Shown here one piece after another: positions 24,924 to 33,784 of a stretch of DNA of 64,000 nucleotides. The position numbers and the translations under genes are program-made. The notes beneath the pieces were generated by a model. The model did not search any database and was not told the origin of the DNA. It was given only the letters and a program-made list of their open reading frames with translations. Source of the DNA: DASXUX01 sp036504595 (GTDB taxonomy: Bacteria > Planctomycetota > SZUA-567 > H5-PLA8); NCBI GenBank assembly GCA_036504595.1, contig DASXUX010000067.1:496001-560000 (forward strand), in the 5' to 3' direction. The stretch's first letter is position 1, and every line of letters begins with the position of its first letter.

Positions 24924-25118
24924 ATGCACACAATGACCCCTCTTCAGCTATTCGTCGGCGACGCAGTCCGCCGGGTCCAGAAGAATGGCTCGGCCGAAGG
25001 CCCGCTGCTCACGATCCGCCGCATCTATCCGCGCGACCCCCACGCCGTCTGCGAACTCTCCGACGGCCGCCACGAACCCGAATGCAACCTCGAGAAATAC
25101 CAGATCGATCTGAACTAG
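24924..25118 (+). CDS. Small hypothetical protein
   Basis: This 64-residue ORF is not recognised. It has balanced composition (LQLFVGDAVRRVQKNGSAEG, then LLTIRRIYPRDPHAVCELSD) and a GC-rich third position like its neighbours. The sequence reads as a small beta-strand-rich domain. A GGAG lies about 18 bases upstream, somewhat far. It is followed by a gap with a terminator serving the opposite strand. Confidence 0.5.
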   Translation: MHTMTPLQLFVGDAVRRVQKNGSAEGPLLTIRRIYPRDPHAVCELSDGRHEPECNLEKYQIDLN

Positions 25119-25182
25119 GCTTTGGGCTTTAGGACTGCTGCAAAGCGCTGTACCCAAAGTCCATGGTCCAAAGCCCAAGCCC

Positions 25183-25214
25183 AGAAAAAGTGCCGCCCTA
25201 CTTTCAGGCGGCAC
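25183..25214 (-). terminator. Intrinsic terminator for the oxidoreductase gene
   Basis: GTGCCGCC (25190-25197) and GGCGGCAC (25207-25214) form an 8-bp stem. On the minus strand this is followed by TTTTTCTGG. It lies about 35 bases past the stop of the gene at 25248. Confidence 0.8.
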
Positions 25215-25247
25215 GTTACTCAAGCCTCAGGACTCAAGCCTCAAGCC

Positions 25248-26567
25248 TTACACTTCCCACCCCTTCCGATACTCCCGCTTCACATACTGATTCAGCTCCG
25301 GGATGTTCGTGCATTGCATCTTCTCGACGTCCCACTCCACCTTCTTGCCCACGCCAGCATTCTGCGCGAGCAGGCCCGTCAAGATGAACGCCGCCATGGG
25401 TCCGGCGTAGTCCACGAAATTCGCGCACGGCGTGCCGCCGGTCTTGATGCACGCGAACAGGTCTTCGATCGGCCCGCCCTTGGCCGGCGGCAACGTCTTG
25501 GGGGGCGCCTGGTATTCCTTGTCCTTCTGCTGCGGAATCAGGCGCGAATCGCTGCCGATCAGGCCTTTCTCGCCGACAAACAGCGTTGATTCGTTCCAGT
25601 TGCGCGCGAACTCCTTGGCCCTCTCCTTCATCATGTCGTTCTGAAGTTTTTCGTGATCGTAGGCGTAGATCTTCACCGGCGCCATGTCGCCGCGAGCCGG
25701 CATGCTCCAGCACACGATGTTGTCTTGAGCGTACTTCTCTTCGCTGCCGTTCTTCGTGTTGAGGCACTCGACAGTGAACTTCTTGACCTCGCCGATTTTC
25801 AGCGCCATAAACGGGAAATCGAGATGGTGGCAAGCCATGTCGCCGACCGTCCCTGTGCCGAATGCCCGGTAATCGCGCCAACTGAACGGATGCAGCCCGT
25901 CGTGGAATTCGCGGTACGGCGCCGGCCCGATCCATTCGTCCCAATGCAGGCCTTTCGGAACTGGCTTCGTCGGCGGACGCCCGCCGCTGCCGCCGAAGTT
26001 GCGGCCCAGGATCGTGTGCGACTCGGTGATCTGTCCAACCGCGCCCGCCCAGACGCGCTCGCACAGCCTGCGGATGGGATCGCCGCAATGGCGCTGGTTG
26101 CCCATCTGCGTCAGGACTTTCTTCTCCTTCGCGGCCTTGGCCAAGGCGTAGCATTCGTAAATATTTTGAGCCATCGGCTTCTGGTTGAAGCAGTGCTTGC
26201 CGAGGTTGATCGCACGAATCGCGGCCGGCGCGTGGTTGTGGTCGGGCGTGGCGATCAGGACCACGTCGATGTCCTTGTTGCATTCGTCGAGCATCTTGCG
26301 GTAATCGTAGAAGACCTTGGGTTCCGGCTTGCCGGCTTTCTTGCAGTCCGCCATCACCTTGGCGATGTTGCCTTCGTCCACATCCGCCACCGCGACGAAG
26401 TTCTCTTTCATCGCCTGGTCTTTGCTGTAGCCGCCCATTCCGCCGCCGCCAATGACCGCGACGTTCAACTTCCCGCCCGCGCTCGTGTCCGCCATCACAT
26501 ACGGAGCTGCCACGGCCACTCCCGCCGCCGCCGCACCCGCCTTCAAAAACCCGCGCCGACTCAACAT
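25248..26567 (-). CDS. Gfo/Idh/MocA-family oxidoreductase with Tat leader
   Basis: The 439-residue protein starts SRRGFLKAGAAAAGVAVAAP, a twin-arginine signal, so it is predicted to be exported folded with its cofactor. The Rossmann motif is AVIGGGGMGGYS. The usual EKP catalytic Lys triplet appears as the variant NQKPMAQN. The C-terminal domain keeps WRDYRAFGTGTVGDMACHHLD. Such periplasmic oxidoreductases act on sugars and are common in planctomycetes. It is transcribed alone with a terminator behind it. Confidence 0.88.
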   Translation of the reverse strand: MLSRRGFLKAGAAAAGVAVAAPYVMADTSAGGKLNVAVIGGGGMGGYSKDQAMKENFVAVADVDEGNIAKVMADCKKAGKPEPKVFYDYRKMLDECNKDIDVVLIATPDHNHAPAAIRAINLGKHCFNQKPMAQNIYECYALAKAAKEKKVLTQMGNQRHCGDPIRRLCERVWAGAVGQITESHTILGRNFGGSGGRPPTKPVPKGLHWDEWIGPAPYREFHDGLHPFSWRDYRAFGTGTVGDMACHHLDFPFMALKIGEVKKFTVECLNTKNGSEEKYAQDNIVCWSMPARGDMAPVKIYAYDHEKLQNDMMKERAKEFARNWNESTLFVGEKGLIGSDSRLIPQQKDKEYQAPPKTLPPAKGGPIEDLFACIKTGGTPCANFVDYAGPMAAFILTGLLAQNAGVGKKVEWDVEKMQCTNIPELNQYVKREYRKGWEV

Positions 26568-26652
26568 CTTCTGGTCCCCCTGTCTAAGTTGTCTAGAAAG
26601 GCCTTTACCTCTGTATGCTTACCCCGAAACCAGAATAATTGCGGATTGCGAA

Positions 26653-26679
26653 TCAGAACCGCGACCGTAAGGGAGCGGC
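26653..26679. repeat. 27-bp dispersed repeat, second copy
   Basis: Same sequence as 16622-16648. The surrounding 269-bp gap (26568-26836) also holds a CGCGTTTAGACC segment and CCCCGTCGCCCCGTCCCCG simple repeats, with no gene. Confidence 0.8.
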
Positions 26680-26836
26680 GGAAAAGCGCCAAAGGCGCGC
26701 GTTTAGACCAGCGAAATCCGCGTCGCTGTTTCACCCCGTCGCCCCGTCCCCGCGTCTCCCCGTCGCCGTGCGTTTCTGGACTGGCCTTACATAGCTCACT
26801 GGCGTACACATCCATCAGAAACTTGGAGGATCGGAA

Positions 26837-27910
26837 ATGCGCCTCGACGCTCACGTACACCTTTGGCATCACGAGAAGATCGACCATCTCCTGGATATCA
26901 CCGCCGCCTCCGGTTCTGACCAGATCGGCATCGTCTGCATTCCCGAACCCAAGTGCGTCAACATGAACCCGGCCGCGTGGGTGGCCAAGGCCCGGCATCC
27001 CCAAAAGGTCTTCGTTTTTGGCGCGCTTGATCATTCCCAGTTCTGGAGCGGCGGGAAGCTGAAAGGCCCGTCGCTGGCCGAACAAGTCGATATCATGAAA
27101 GCCATCGGCTGCGACGGCATCAAGATGCTCGAAAACAAGCCCGCCACGCGCAAGCAGCTCGACATCCCCGTCGATAGCGATTACTTCGCCGCGTACTTCG
27201 CGCGCGTGGAACAGGCCCGCATGCCGATCCTCTGGCACGTCGCCGACCCCGAAGAATTCTGGGATCCGAAGATCGCGCCGAAGTGGGCGCTGGAACGCGG
27301 CTGGGTCTACGACAGCTCATACGTGAGGAAGGAGCAGCTCTACTCCGAGGTCGAAAACGTCCTCGCGCGCCACCCCAAGCTGACGGTGATCTTCGCGCAC
27401 TTCTACTTCCTCTCCGCCGATTTGAAGCGCGCCGCCGCCCTCTTCGACCGCTTCCCCGGCGTGCACCTCGATCTGGCCCCCGGCATTGAGTTGCTCTACA
27501 ACATGTCGAAGAACGTTCCCGCCGCGCGCGCCTTCTTCATCAAGTACGCCGACCGCATCGTCTACGGCACCGACATCGCCAGCGAAATGACTCGCCCCGA
27601 GGCCGTCCACCGGGCCGGCATCATCACGCGCTGGCTGGAAAGCAGCCAGGAATACCGTCTGACCGCCGACGCCGATTTCCTCCTTGGGCCGCCCGAAGAC
27701 GGCATCATGCGCGGCCTGGAACTCCCCGCCGACGTCGTGCAGAAAATCTGCCGCGGCAATTACGAACGCCTCATCGGCCGCACGCCCAAGCCGCTCGACA
27801 AGAAGCTTGCGCGCCAGGAATCCGACCGCATCGCCCGGGCCGCCGCCGCGCTCAACAACCAGCCCGTGTCGGAAACCGAAGCCGGCCGTTCAGCGGCATG
27901 TTTGGTATGA
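26837..27910 (+). CDS. Amidohydrolase-2 family protein (TIM-barrel metal hydrolase)
   Basis: The 357-residue protein starts MRLDAHVHLWH, the metal-binding HxH of the amidohydrolase superfamily. It continues with GCDGIKMLENKP, the His strand ILWHVADPEEFWD, the second His strand TVIFAHFYFLS and the catalytic Asp in RIVYGTDIAS. The final helix block ends GNYERLIG, typical of the family. It most likely hydrolyses or decarboxylates a small acid or lactone; which one is not clear. A GGAGG site lies upstream of the ATG. Confidence 0.85.
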   Translation: MRLDAHVHLWHHEKIDHLLDITAASGSDQIGIVCIPEPKCVNMNPAAWVAKARHPQKVFVFGALDHSQFWSGGKLKGPSLAEQVDIMKAIGCDGIKMLENKPATRKQLDIPVDSDYFAAYFARVEQARMPILWHVADPEEFWDPKIAPKWALERGWVYDSSYVRKEQLYSEVENVLARHPKLTVIFAHFYFLSADLKRAAALFDRFPGVHLDLAPGIELLYNMSKNVPAARAFFIKYADRIVYGTDIASEMTRPEAVHRAGIITRWLESSQEYRLTADADFLLGPPEDGIMRGLELPADVVQKICRGNYERLIGRTPKPLDKKLARQESDRIARAAAALNNQPVSETEAGRSAACLV

Positions 27911-27967
27911 GGAGAGTGTCGTGAGCACCGAACAGAACGAAAAGCCACAGAGGTCACAGAGAGCAGT

Positions 27968-28062
27968 TCAATTTGCATTTTTCAATTTTCAATTTTCAAT
28001 TTGCAATACGTTGCGGCAACGGCTCATTGAAAATTGGCCATTGAAAATTGAAAATTTCAAAT
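27968..28062. repeat. TTCAATT heptamer tract and inverted partner
   Basis: TTTTTCAATTTTCAATTTTC at 27978-27997 and TTGAAAATTGGCCATTGAAA at 28027-28046 face each other and would form a long AT-rich hairpin just upstream of the lipoprotein start. The period is seven bases. Confidence 0.75.
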
Positions 28063-28064
28063 TG

Positions 28065-28577
28065 ATGGCCTTCGTCGTGGTGGTTCTAGTTTCCCTCAGC
28101 TCCTGCCGCAAGAGCAACAACGCTTCTCCGCCGGAAGAAAAAGACGCGCCCGTCCTCCGCGCCGACGGCAAGAAGGTCACCGCCGTCGATCGCTTCATGG
28201 GCCGCGACGTCGGCCCGCTGTATCGCTGGGACGGCACGATGTCGAGCATCACGCTGGAAGGAGCGCCGGAAGTCATCTTCGCGCGAGCGTGGGACGCCTT
28301 GCAGCGCATGGGCTTCGCGCTCGACCAAAGCGAATCACAGCGCACCACCACCGGCGGCCGCATCGCCGGCGCCAAGCAGGACAAAACCACGGTCCTGGTC
28401 CTGGTTCAACAAAAAGCCGCGACCGGGACGGAAGTCAAAGCCCGCATCGGCACCGTCGGCGAACGCAACGGCAGCGAACGCGTCCTCGAAGAAATCCAAA
28501 AAGCCCTGCGCGCCCCCGCTCGGCGCTCCAACCAACCCGCGCCGCCCGCGCCGGCCGAGCCGGCGCCGCCGAAGTGA
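28065..28577 (+). CDS. Putative lipoprotein
   Basis: The 170-residue protein begins AFVVVVLVSLSSCRKSNN; LSSC is a lipobox, so Cys13 would be acylated and the protein tethered to a membrane. The body (APEVIFARAWDALQRMGFAL, then GRIAGAKQDKTTVLVLVQQK and TEVKARIGTVGERNGSERVL) resembles DUF3568-type lipoproteins, which have small alpha/beta folds, but the match is only by eye. A Pro/Ala tail follows. The ATG at 28065 is chosen because upstream codons are the AT-rich repeat. The stop abuts the palindrome at 28578. Confidence 0.7.
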   Translation: MAFVVVVLVSLSSCRKSNNASPPEEKDAPVLRADGKKVTAVDRFMGRDVGPLYRWDGTMSSITLEGAPEVIFARAWDALQRMGFALDQSESQRTTTGGRIAGAKQDKTTVLVLVQQKAATGTEVKARIGTVGERNGSERVLEEIQKALRAPARRSNQPAPPAPAEPAPPK

Positions 28578-28601
28578 GTAGCGCAATCCTCCTGGATTGC
28601 G
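28578..28601. repeat. 24-bp palindrome, family GTAGCGCAATCC
   Basis: One base different from the copies at 5021-5044 (reverse) and 63146-63169. It starts directly after the lipoprotein stop codon. Confidence 0.75.
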
Positions 28602-28630
28602 AACGGGAGTAGGCAGTAGGCAGTGTTTTG

Positions 28631-28670
28631 TGCCACGGGCAGCCTCTGTTAGCTGTTGGCTGCCCGTGCG
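28631..28670. repeat. TGCCACGGGCAGCC hairpin
   Basis: Arms GGGCAGCC (28637-28644) and GGCTGCCC (28658-28665) flank a 13-base loop. The word GCCACGGGCAG recurs in the element at 54026-54171. Confidence 0.65.
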
Positions 28671-28710
28671 GTTGGGTTTGAGTAGGCAGTAGGCAGGAGC
28701 ACCGCAAACC

Positions 28711-29853
28711 GTGCGCTTCTCGCTCCGAACCCTGATCATCTTCGTGCTCCTCCTCGGCAGCGCCGGCGGTCTGTGGTGGAGGTGGGAGCCGTGGGCGCTC
28801 GGAAGGCAACTCGGAGTGCGTGCCATCGCCGGATCGTTCTCGCCGGATTCAACATGTTTCGCTGTTGGTACTTCCGACGGTAAACTTGAACTTAATAGAC
28901 TCGACGGAACGCGGACCAGCCTTCCTTCGAATGAGGCACCAGTCGTGTGCGTCTCCTTCTCCCCTTTTGGTGAGCGGCTTCTGACGTGTCAAGGTTGCGA
29001 CGTCCGAATCTGGGACTGGCGCAGACAGCTTAGTGTCCAGACGTTGCGGCACGACGAAACTGTGACTGCCGCCACATTTTCGCCCACAGGACGAGCCGTT
29101 GCGTCGACGCTGATGGATGGCTCTGTGCATATCTGGGGTGAAAGTGGAACGCACACGGTCATGCAGATCGATTCGAAGACCAAAGCTCTTCCAATGGCAA
29201 TCAGCTACTCACCTGACGAACGCTCAATTGTGGTGAGCTTCGATAATTGCATGTTAGGTGTGTTTGATCTGAGGACGCAGAAGTTACTCTACGCTTGGTA
29301 TGGGGGCGGATTCTCCCAATGGGACCGCGAACATGTCGGCGGCCTTCCCAGAATCACGGCCGTTGCATTCACATTGGACGGTAGCCGCGTTGTGACGGTT
29401 GATGAGTGGAGCACAACACGCTCATGGACCGTCGATGGCGTGATGCGCTCAGAACTGACTTTTGAAGGTAGACCAAAACTGTGCCCAATTCGCATTTTTT
29501 CTGCGGACGGCAATCAATTTGGCGTTGCAGAGGATGGAATTGGTCCTTTTTGGCTGAAGACTGTGCCGCATTGGCCGGGCGAGGGGGCGGAAGCTCATTT
29601 TCCGGGTCGGCCGCCTAGCGTCTCCCCCAACCAGACTTACATGCTAATGGCAAACGGTATTTGGTCCCGTCGTCGTCCCGAACATTGGTGGGGCCTCGCC
29701 TGGCTCCCCGAGTTCTGGCTGACGCTGCTCTTCTCCGGCGCGCTGGTCTGGAGCGTGCGGCGCGACCGGCGCGAACTGCGGCCGAAGGAGCCCCCCTCAC
29801 CCCTAACCCCTCTCCCTCGCGGGGGAGAGGGGAACCGGAGCGCCGCTCCCTGA
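28711..29853 (+). CDS. WD40-like beta-propeller protein with N-terminal membrane anchor
   Basis: The 380-residue protein uses a GTG start and opens RFSLRTLIIFVLLLGSAGGL, an anchor type very common in planctomycetes. WD40-like repeats follow: ECs such as CVSFSPFGERLLTCQGCDVRIWDW, then TAATFSPTGRAVASTLMDGSV and ITAVAFTLDGSRVVTVDEWS. A second membrane helix (WLPEFWLTLLFSGALVWSV) comes near the end. The propeller would sit outside the cytoplasm. The last 20 residues (PLTPLPRGGEGNRSAAP) are encoded by a 41-bp dispersed palindrome, so the C-terminus is repeat-derived. Its base composition is lower in GC than neighbouring genes. Function unknown. Confidence 0.8.
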   Translation: MRFSLRTLIIFVLLLGSAGGLWWRWEPWALGRQLGVRAIAGSFSPDSTCFAVGTSDGKLELNRLDGTRTSLPSNEAPVVCVSFSPFGERLLTCQGCDVRIWDWRRQLSVQTLRHDETVTAATFSPTGRAVASTLMDGSVHIWGESGTHTVMQIDSKTKALPMAISYSPDERSIVVSFDNCMLGVFDLRTQKLLYAWYGGGFSQWDREHVGGLPRITAVAFTLDGSRVVTVDEWSTTRSWTVDGVMRSELTFEGRPKLCPIRIFSADGNQFGVAEDGIGPFWLKTVPHWPGEGAEAHFPGRPPSVSPNQTYMLMANGIWSRRRPEHWWGLAWLPEFWLTLLFSGALVWSVRRDRRELRPKEPPSPLTPLPRGGEGNRSAAP

Positions 29854-29868
29854 CGGTCGCGGTTCTGA
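29792..29868. repeat. Two adjacent dispersed repeats at the 3' end of the propeller gene
   Basis: 29792-29832 is the exact reverse complement of 19953-19993; 29842-29868 is the 27-bp repeat of 16622 and 26653 with one change. The first is translated and the second contains the stop codon. Confidence 0.85.
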
Positions 29869-29888
29869 TCTCCGCGTCTCCGCGTCAA

Positions 29889-30851
29889 TCAGTTCCGCGC
29901 CCACTCCTGCAGCACGCCCTCAATCTCGCGCAAAACATCCTCGCCCAGCACGACATCCCCCGCCCGCGCCGTCTCGTCAATCTGCGCCGGCTTGCGAGCC
30001 CCCACGATCGCGCTCGTCACTTCCTCGCGCCGGAGAATCCACGCAATCGCAAGCTGGCTGCAGGTTAGGCCGGCTTGAGCGGCTATCGCCTTCAGCTTTT
30101 CGACGGCCGCAAGCGTGCGCGAGACTTCCGGCTCCTGGAACTGCGCCGCGCGCGTGCGGAAATCGGTCGGCGGAAGCTTCGCAATGCGCTCCTTACTGAA
30201 GGCCCCGGTCAGCAGGCCGTTGAGCAGCGGGCTGTACGCGACGACGCCAATCTGGTTTTGCTTGCAGAACGGCAGATGCTCGCCCTCGATCTGCCGGCGC
30301 ATCATGTTGTAGAGCGGCTGCGAAGATGCGACGGGATGAATCGCCTGAGCCCGCTTAAGCTGCGCCACGCTGAAGTTCGACACGCCCGCGTAGCGCACCT
30401 TTCCTTCTTTGACGAGCTTCGCAATCTCCGCCCAACCCGCCTCGATCCCTTCGTCCGGCAGAGGCCAGTGAACCTGGTACAGATCGATGCGCTCCAGCCC
30501 CAGCCGCCGCAGACTGTTCTCGCATTCTTTGCGCAGAAACTTCGGATCGAGATCGCCGACGAGCTTCTTGTCCGGCCCTTCGCGCCGCCCGCATTTGGTC
30601 GCGACGATCACCGGCGCCTTGATCTCCTTCAGCGCCTTCGCGACGACTTCTTCCGCGTGCCCCAGCCCATACACCGCCGCCGTATCGATCCAGTTGACGC
30701 CGTTCTCGACCGCACGCGCAATTGCCGCGATCGTCTCGCGATCGTCCTGCGGCCCCCAACTGAATTGCCACCCTTCTCCGCCCGCCGCAAACGTGCCAAA
30801 GCCAACCGTCGTCAGCTCCAGATCCGTGTAGCCAAGCTGCCGTGTGCGCAT
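29889..30851 (-). CDS. Aldo/keto reductase
   Basis: The 320-residue (beta/alpha)8 oxidoreductase has the catalytic set of the family: Asp in NWIDTAAVYGLGHAEE with its Tyr, Lys in VIVATKCG and His in YQVHWPLPDEG. The NADPH-binding end is SAIVGARKPAQIDET. It is near the general stress/sugar aldehyde reductase groups (YghZ/PdxI-like), with no clear substrate. It is transcribed alone after a heptamer-filled gap. Confidence 0.9.
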   Translation of the reverse strand: MRTRQLGYTDLELTTVGFGTFAAGGEGWQFSWGPQDDRETIAAIARAVENGVNWIDTAAVYGLGHAEEVVAKALKEIKAPVIVATKCGRREGPDKKLVGDLDPKFLRKECENSLRRLGLERIDLYQVHWPLPDEGIEAGWAEIAKLVKEGKVRYAGVSNFSVAQLKRAQAIHPVASSQPLYNMMRRQIEGEHLPFCKQNQIGVVAYSPLLNGLLTGAFSKERIAKLPPTDFRTRAAQFQEPEVSRTLAAVEKLKAIAAQAGLTCSQLAIAWILRREEVTSAIVGARKPAQIDETARAGDVVLGEDVLREIEGVLQEWARN

Positions 30852-30868
30852 AGGCCCTCCTAAAACGA

Positions 30869-30952
30869 AAGGGTTCAGGGATCACGGTCCGGGGTTCAGT
30901 AAAACCCCGCGAAATCCGCCCCTGAACCCCGAACCCTGAACCCTGCCGTTAA
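30869..30952. repeat. GGGTTCA heptamers with complementary TGAACCC partner
   Basis: AGGGTTCAGGGATCACGGTC at 30869-30888 is answered by CCTGAACCCCGAACCCTGAA at 30922-30941. Together they form a hairpin between two minus-strand genes. Related units occur at 23891, 41359, 42733 and 51338. Confidence 0.8.
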
Positions 30953-32283
30953 AGCTTCCGAATAGCCAAGCCCGTCAGCAGCTTCGGGTAGAAGAACGTG
31001 GACTTCTGCGGCATCTTCTCGCCCGCGCCAGCCACCGCGCTGACCTGTTCGATCAGCGTCGGCCGCAAGATGAAGCCCATCACGTATGCGCCGCTCGAAT
31101 CGGTCACGCGCTGCAGCGCCGCGCGAGCGTCCGGCGTGTAGCTGATGCCTTCCTTGCGCAGAACTTTTTCTTCACTCAGCCGCAGCATGCCTTTCAGCAC
31201 CAATTCCTGCAGCACGGAAACGTCCAGCCCGCGCCACGCCTCCGACTTCTTCGGCGCTGCTTTTGCCATCGCGTCGGCCACCTGCGGGCGCGCCGTAAGG
31301 ATCTTGCGGCTGCCACCGTTGAAGATCACGCCAAACTTCGCCGGCCCCTCTTCCTCTTCGGCCACGTTCAACAGTTCCTGCTCCGTGGCATCGCGCGCTT
31401 CGAACAGCGCGGCCGATTCGGCGAGGAAGCCCTGCTTGGACAGCCCCGGCGCCGTCTGGATCAGCCGGTGCGTGGGCAGAATATACAGCCCCGGATCGCT
31501 CATCGGGACCAGCATCATCAGCCCGTAGTTGTAGTCCGCGCCTTGCGCGCCCGTCGGATCGTTTTCGGCCTTGCGGCGCTCGTCGCGGTAGTTGCACGCG
31601 GTTTCGTAGCGGTGGTGCCCGTCGGCGATGAACACGTGGCGCGGCTTAAGCTGCTCGCTCATCTGAGCGCACCAAGTCTCGTCGTCGATCACCCACAGTT
31701 TCTCGACGATGCCGTTGTCCTGCTTGAACTCCACGTCTGCCTTCTTCAGCGTCACGCCTTTGGCCAACAGTTTCGTCATGGCCTCGTCTTCGTCGGGAAC
31801 CAAGCCGAACACCGGCGAAAAATTCGCCTCGCACGCCTTCATCAGCGCCAACCGGTCAGCTTTCGGCGCGCCGAACGTTTCTTCGTGCGGATGAACGCAG
31901 CCCGTCCCGAACGGTTCCAGCTTGATCGCACCCAGCAGCCCGCGCCGAGTCACGACTTTGCTCCGCGACGCGCCGCCCGACGCGATGTCAAAGGTCTGTT
32001 CGTAAATGTAGAACGATTCCTTCTTCTCCGGCTTCAGCACGCCCGCCTTCAGCCACTCCGCAAACGTTTTCGCCGCGCGCGAATACCGGTCGCTGCCGGC
32101 CTTGTCGTCCGCATTCTGTTTGCCGAACTCCACGCGCACGACGTTGTACTCGTTCTTGCCATAAAGCTCGTCCTGCATCTTCGCATCGATCACGTCATAC
32201 GGCGGACAAATCAAATTGCCCATCGTCGCGCCGGCCTTGGCGGCGTCATAGCGGACGGCTTTGAAAGCTTTGAAGATGGCCAT
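30949..32283 (-). CDS. DUF1015-family protein
   Basis: The 444-residue protein matches COG4198/DUF1015. It starts with FKAFKAVRYDAAKAG, the N-terminal CPPYDVIDAKMQDELYGKNE, and the hallmark FIADGHHRYETACNYRDERR. The biochemical role is not established; in several phyla the gene sits with phosphoserine or phosphoglycerate dehydrogenase genes, which is not so here. It is transcribed alone. Confidence 0.88.
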   Translation of the reverse strand: MAIFKAFKAVRYDAAKAGATMGNLICPPYDVIDAKMQDELYGKNEYNVVRVEFGKQNADDKAGSDRYSRAAKTFAEWLKAGVLKPEKKESFYIYEQTFDIASGGASRSKVVTRRGLLGAIKLEPFGTGCVHPHEETFGAPKADRLALMKACEANFSPVFGLVPDEDEAMTKLLAKGVTLKKADVEFKQDNGIVEKLWVIDDETWCAQMSEQLKPRHVFIADGHHRYETACNYRDERRKAENDPTGAQGADYNYGLMMLVPMSDPGLYILPTHRLIQTAPGLSKQGFLAESAALFEARDATEQELLNVAEEEEGPAKFGVIFNGGSRKILTARPQVADAMAKAAPKKSEAWRGLDVSVLQELVLKGMLRLSEEKVLRKEGISYTPDARAALQRVTDSSGAYVMGFILRPTLIEQVSAVAGAGEKMPQKSTFFYPKLLTGLAIRKL

Positions 32284-32347
32284 GCGGGTTCTCCTTGTAA
32301 AAGTGCCTCGAACCGAATTCCAATCTCTGAGTGTGGTCGAAACAAAG

Positions 32348-32425
32348 GGTATCGGGTATGGGGCATCGGGTCTAGGGAAGGCTGGTAAGGCAATGCCTCA
32401 ACTATACGCGATACCCCATACCCGA
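32348..32425. repeat. GGGTATC/GGGTATG heptamers with complementary partner
   Basis: GGGTATCGGGTATGGGGCAT at 32348-32367 and GCGATACCCCATACCCGAG at 32409-32427 form a hairpin in the divergent gap between the DUF1015 gene and the next oxidoreductase. The period is seven bases. Confidence 0.8.
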
Positions 32426-32503
32426 GAGCCAGTGGCTGTTGACGCCGCCCGCCTACAAAGCTAAGGTTGCGCCTTTGTCACCTATCTTCAATGGAGATTT
32501 CGA

Positions 32504-33778
32504 ATGACCACTGATCGGCGCACGTTCATCACTACGGCGGCAGCAGTCGCGGGCGCGGCGATGCTGGGTGCAGCGGCAAAAGCGGAGGACAAAAAAGTGA
32601 ACCTGGGTCTGATTGGAGCCGGCTGGTACGGCAACGTGGACGCTCAAGCCGCGCTGAAGGCCGGCGGAGCCGAAATCGCAGCCGTTTGCGACGTGGACAG
32701 CGCGCACCTGAAGAAGAGCGCCGATGATCTGGAGAAAGCGCAAGGCAAACGCCCCAAAGAGTTCAAGCTTTATGCCGAACTGCTCGCAACGCCCGGCCTC
32801 GACGGCGTGATCATCGGCACGCCGCCGCAGTGGCACGCGCTGCAGTTTATCGCCGCGCTGGAGAAGAAGCTCGACGTGTATCTGGAAAAGCCGCTGGCCT
32901 ACGATGTCCGCGAAGGACGCGCGATGGTCGAAGCCGCCAAAAAAGCCGGCCGCATCGTCCAGGTCGGTTTCCAGCGCCGCCAGAGCAAGGCCTATCAGGA
33001 CGCCAAGCAATTCATCGACGCCGGCAACGCGGGGAAGATCGTGCAGGTGGACGTGCAGATTCACTACCAGGCCAAACCGCTGGATGCGACACCACAAAAT
33101 TCGCCCGAAACGCTGGATTGGGAACTGTGGTGCGGTCCGGGGCCGAAGATCCCCTATAGCCCGCAGGTCGGACACAAGAACTGGCGCCTCGAAAAAACCA
33201 GCGGCCACGGCCACCTTGTCGATTGGGGCATCCATCTCATCGACGCGACGCGTAAAATTCTTGGTGAGTCCGCACCGAAGCGCGTCACCGCTTCCGGCGG
33301 CACATACTTCCTGAAAGACAAGATCACCACGCCCGACACGCTGACCGTCCAATTCGATTTCGAGCGCTGCCCCGTCGTCTGGCGCCACCGCATCTGGGGC
33401 GCCGAGGAATACACGCCCGAAGTCAGCAACGGCATTTTCTTCTATGGAGAGAAAGCCACCGTCTTCGCGACCGACAACCGCTGGGTGGTCATTCCCGCCG
33501 GCAAGAGCAAGGAGCGCCAGGAGAATAAAGTCACCGGCGACGCCGGCCTGGAGCACATGAAGGAATTCCTCGAAGCCGTGCGCTCGCGCAAAGCCCCGTC
33601 CTGCGCGATCGAGGACGCCTATCTTTCAACGCTGACCGTGCAGCTCGCCATGATCGCCTACGAAACCGGCCTGCCGGTGGAATGGGACGCCGCCAGCGAA
33701 CAGATTAAGAACAACGAGCTCGGCGCGAAGCTGCTGAAGCGCGACTACCGCGAGCCCTACAAGCATCCGTACGCATAA
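32504..33778 (+). CDS. Gfo/Idh/MocA-family oxidoreductase with Tat leader
   Basis: The 424-residue protein starts TDRRTFITTAAAVAGAAMLG, a twin-arginine leader. The dinucleotide motif is LGLIGAGWYGNVD and the catalytic triplet is intact in YLEKPLAY. It continues with VQVGFQRRQSKAYQDAKQFI and a GHLVDWGIHLIDATRKILGE metal/substrate helix. It is predicted to be exported and to act on a sugar or polyol. It is distinct from the oxidoreductase at 25248, which carries a variant triplet. Confidence 0.9.
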   Translation: MTTDRRTFITTAAAVAGAAMLGAAAKAEDKKVNLGLIGAGWYGNVDAQAALKAGGAEIAAVCDVDSAHLKKSADDLEKAQGKRPKEFKLYAELLATPGLDGVIIGTPPQWHALQFIAALEKKLDVYLEKPLAYDVREGRAMVEAAKKAGRIVQVGFQRRQSKAYQDAKQFIDAGNAGKIVQVDVQIHYQAKPLDATPQNSPETLDWELWCGPGPKIPYSPQVGHKNWRLEKTSGHGHLVDWGIHLIDATRKILGESAPKRVTASGGTYFLKDKITTPDTLTVQFDFERCPVVWRHRIWGAEEYTPEVSNGIFFYGEKATVFATDNRWVVIPAGKSKERQENKVTGDAGLEHMKEFLEAVRSRKAPSCAIEDAYLSTLTVQLAMIAYETGLPVEWDAASEQIKNNELGAKLLKRDYREPYKHPYA

Positions 33779-33784
33779 TACTGG

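Noticed and set aside
25653..26966. 437-codon plus-strand frame
   Set aside because: Antisense to the Tat-exported oxidoreductase and runs through repeats; His/Arg/Val-rich.
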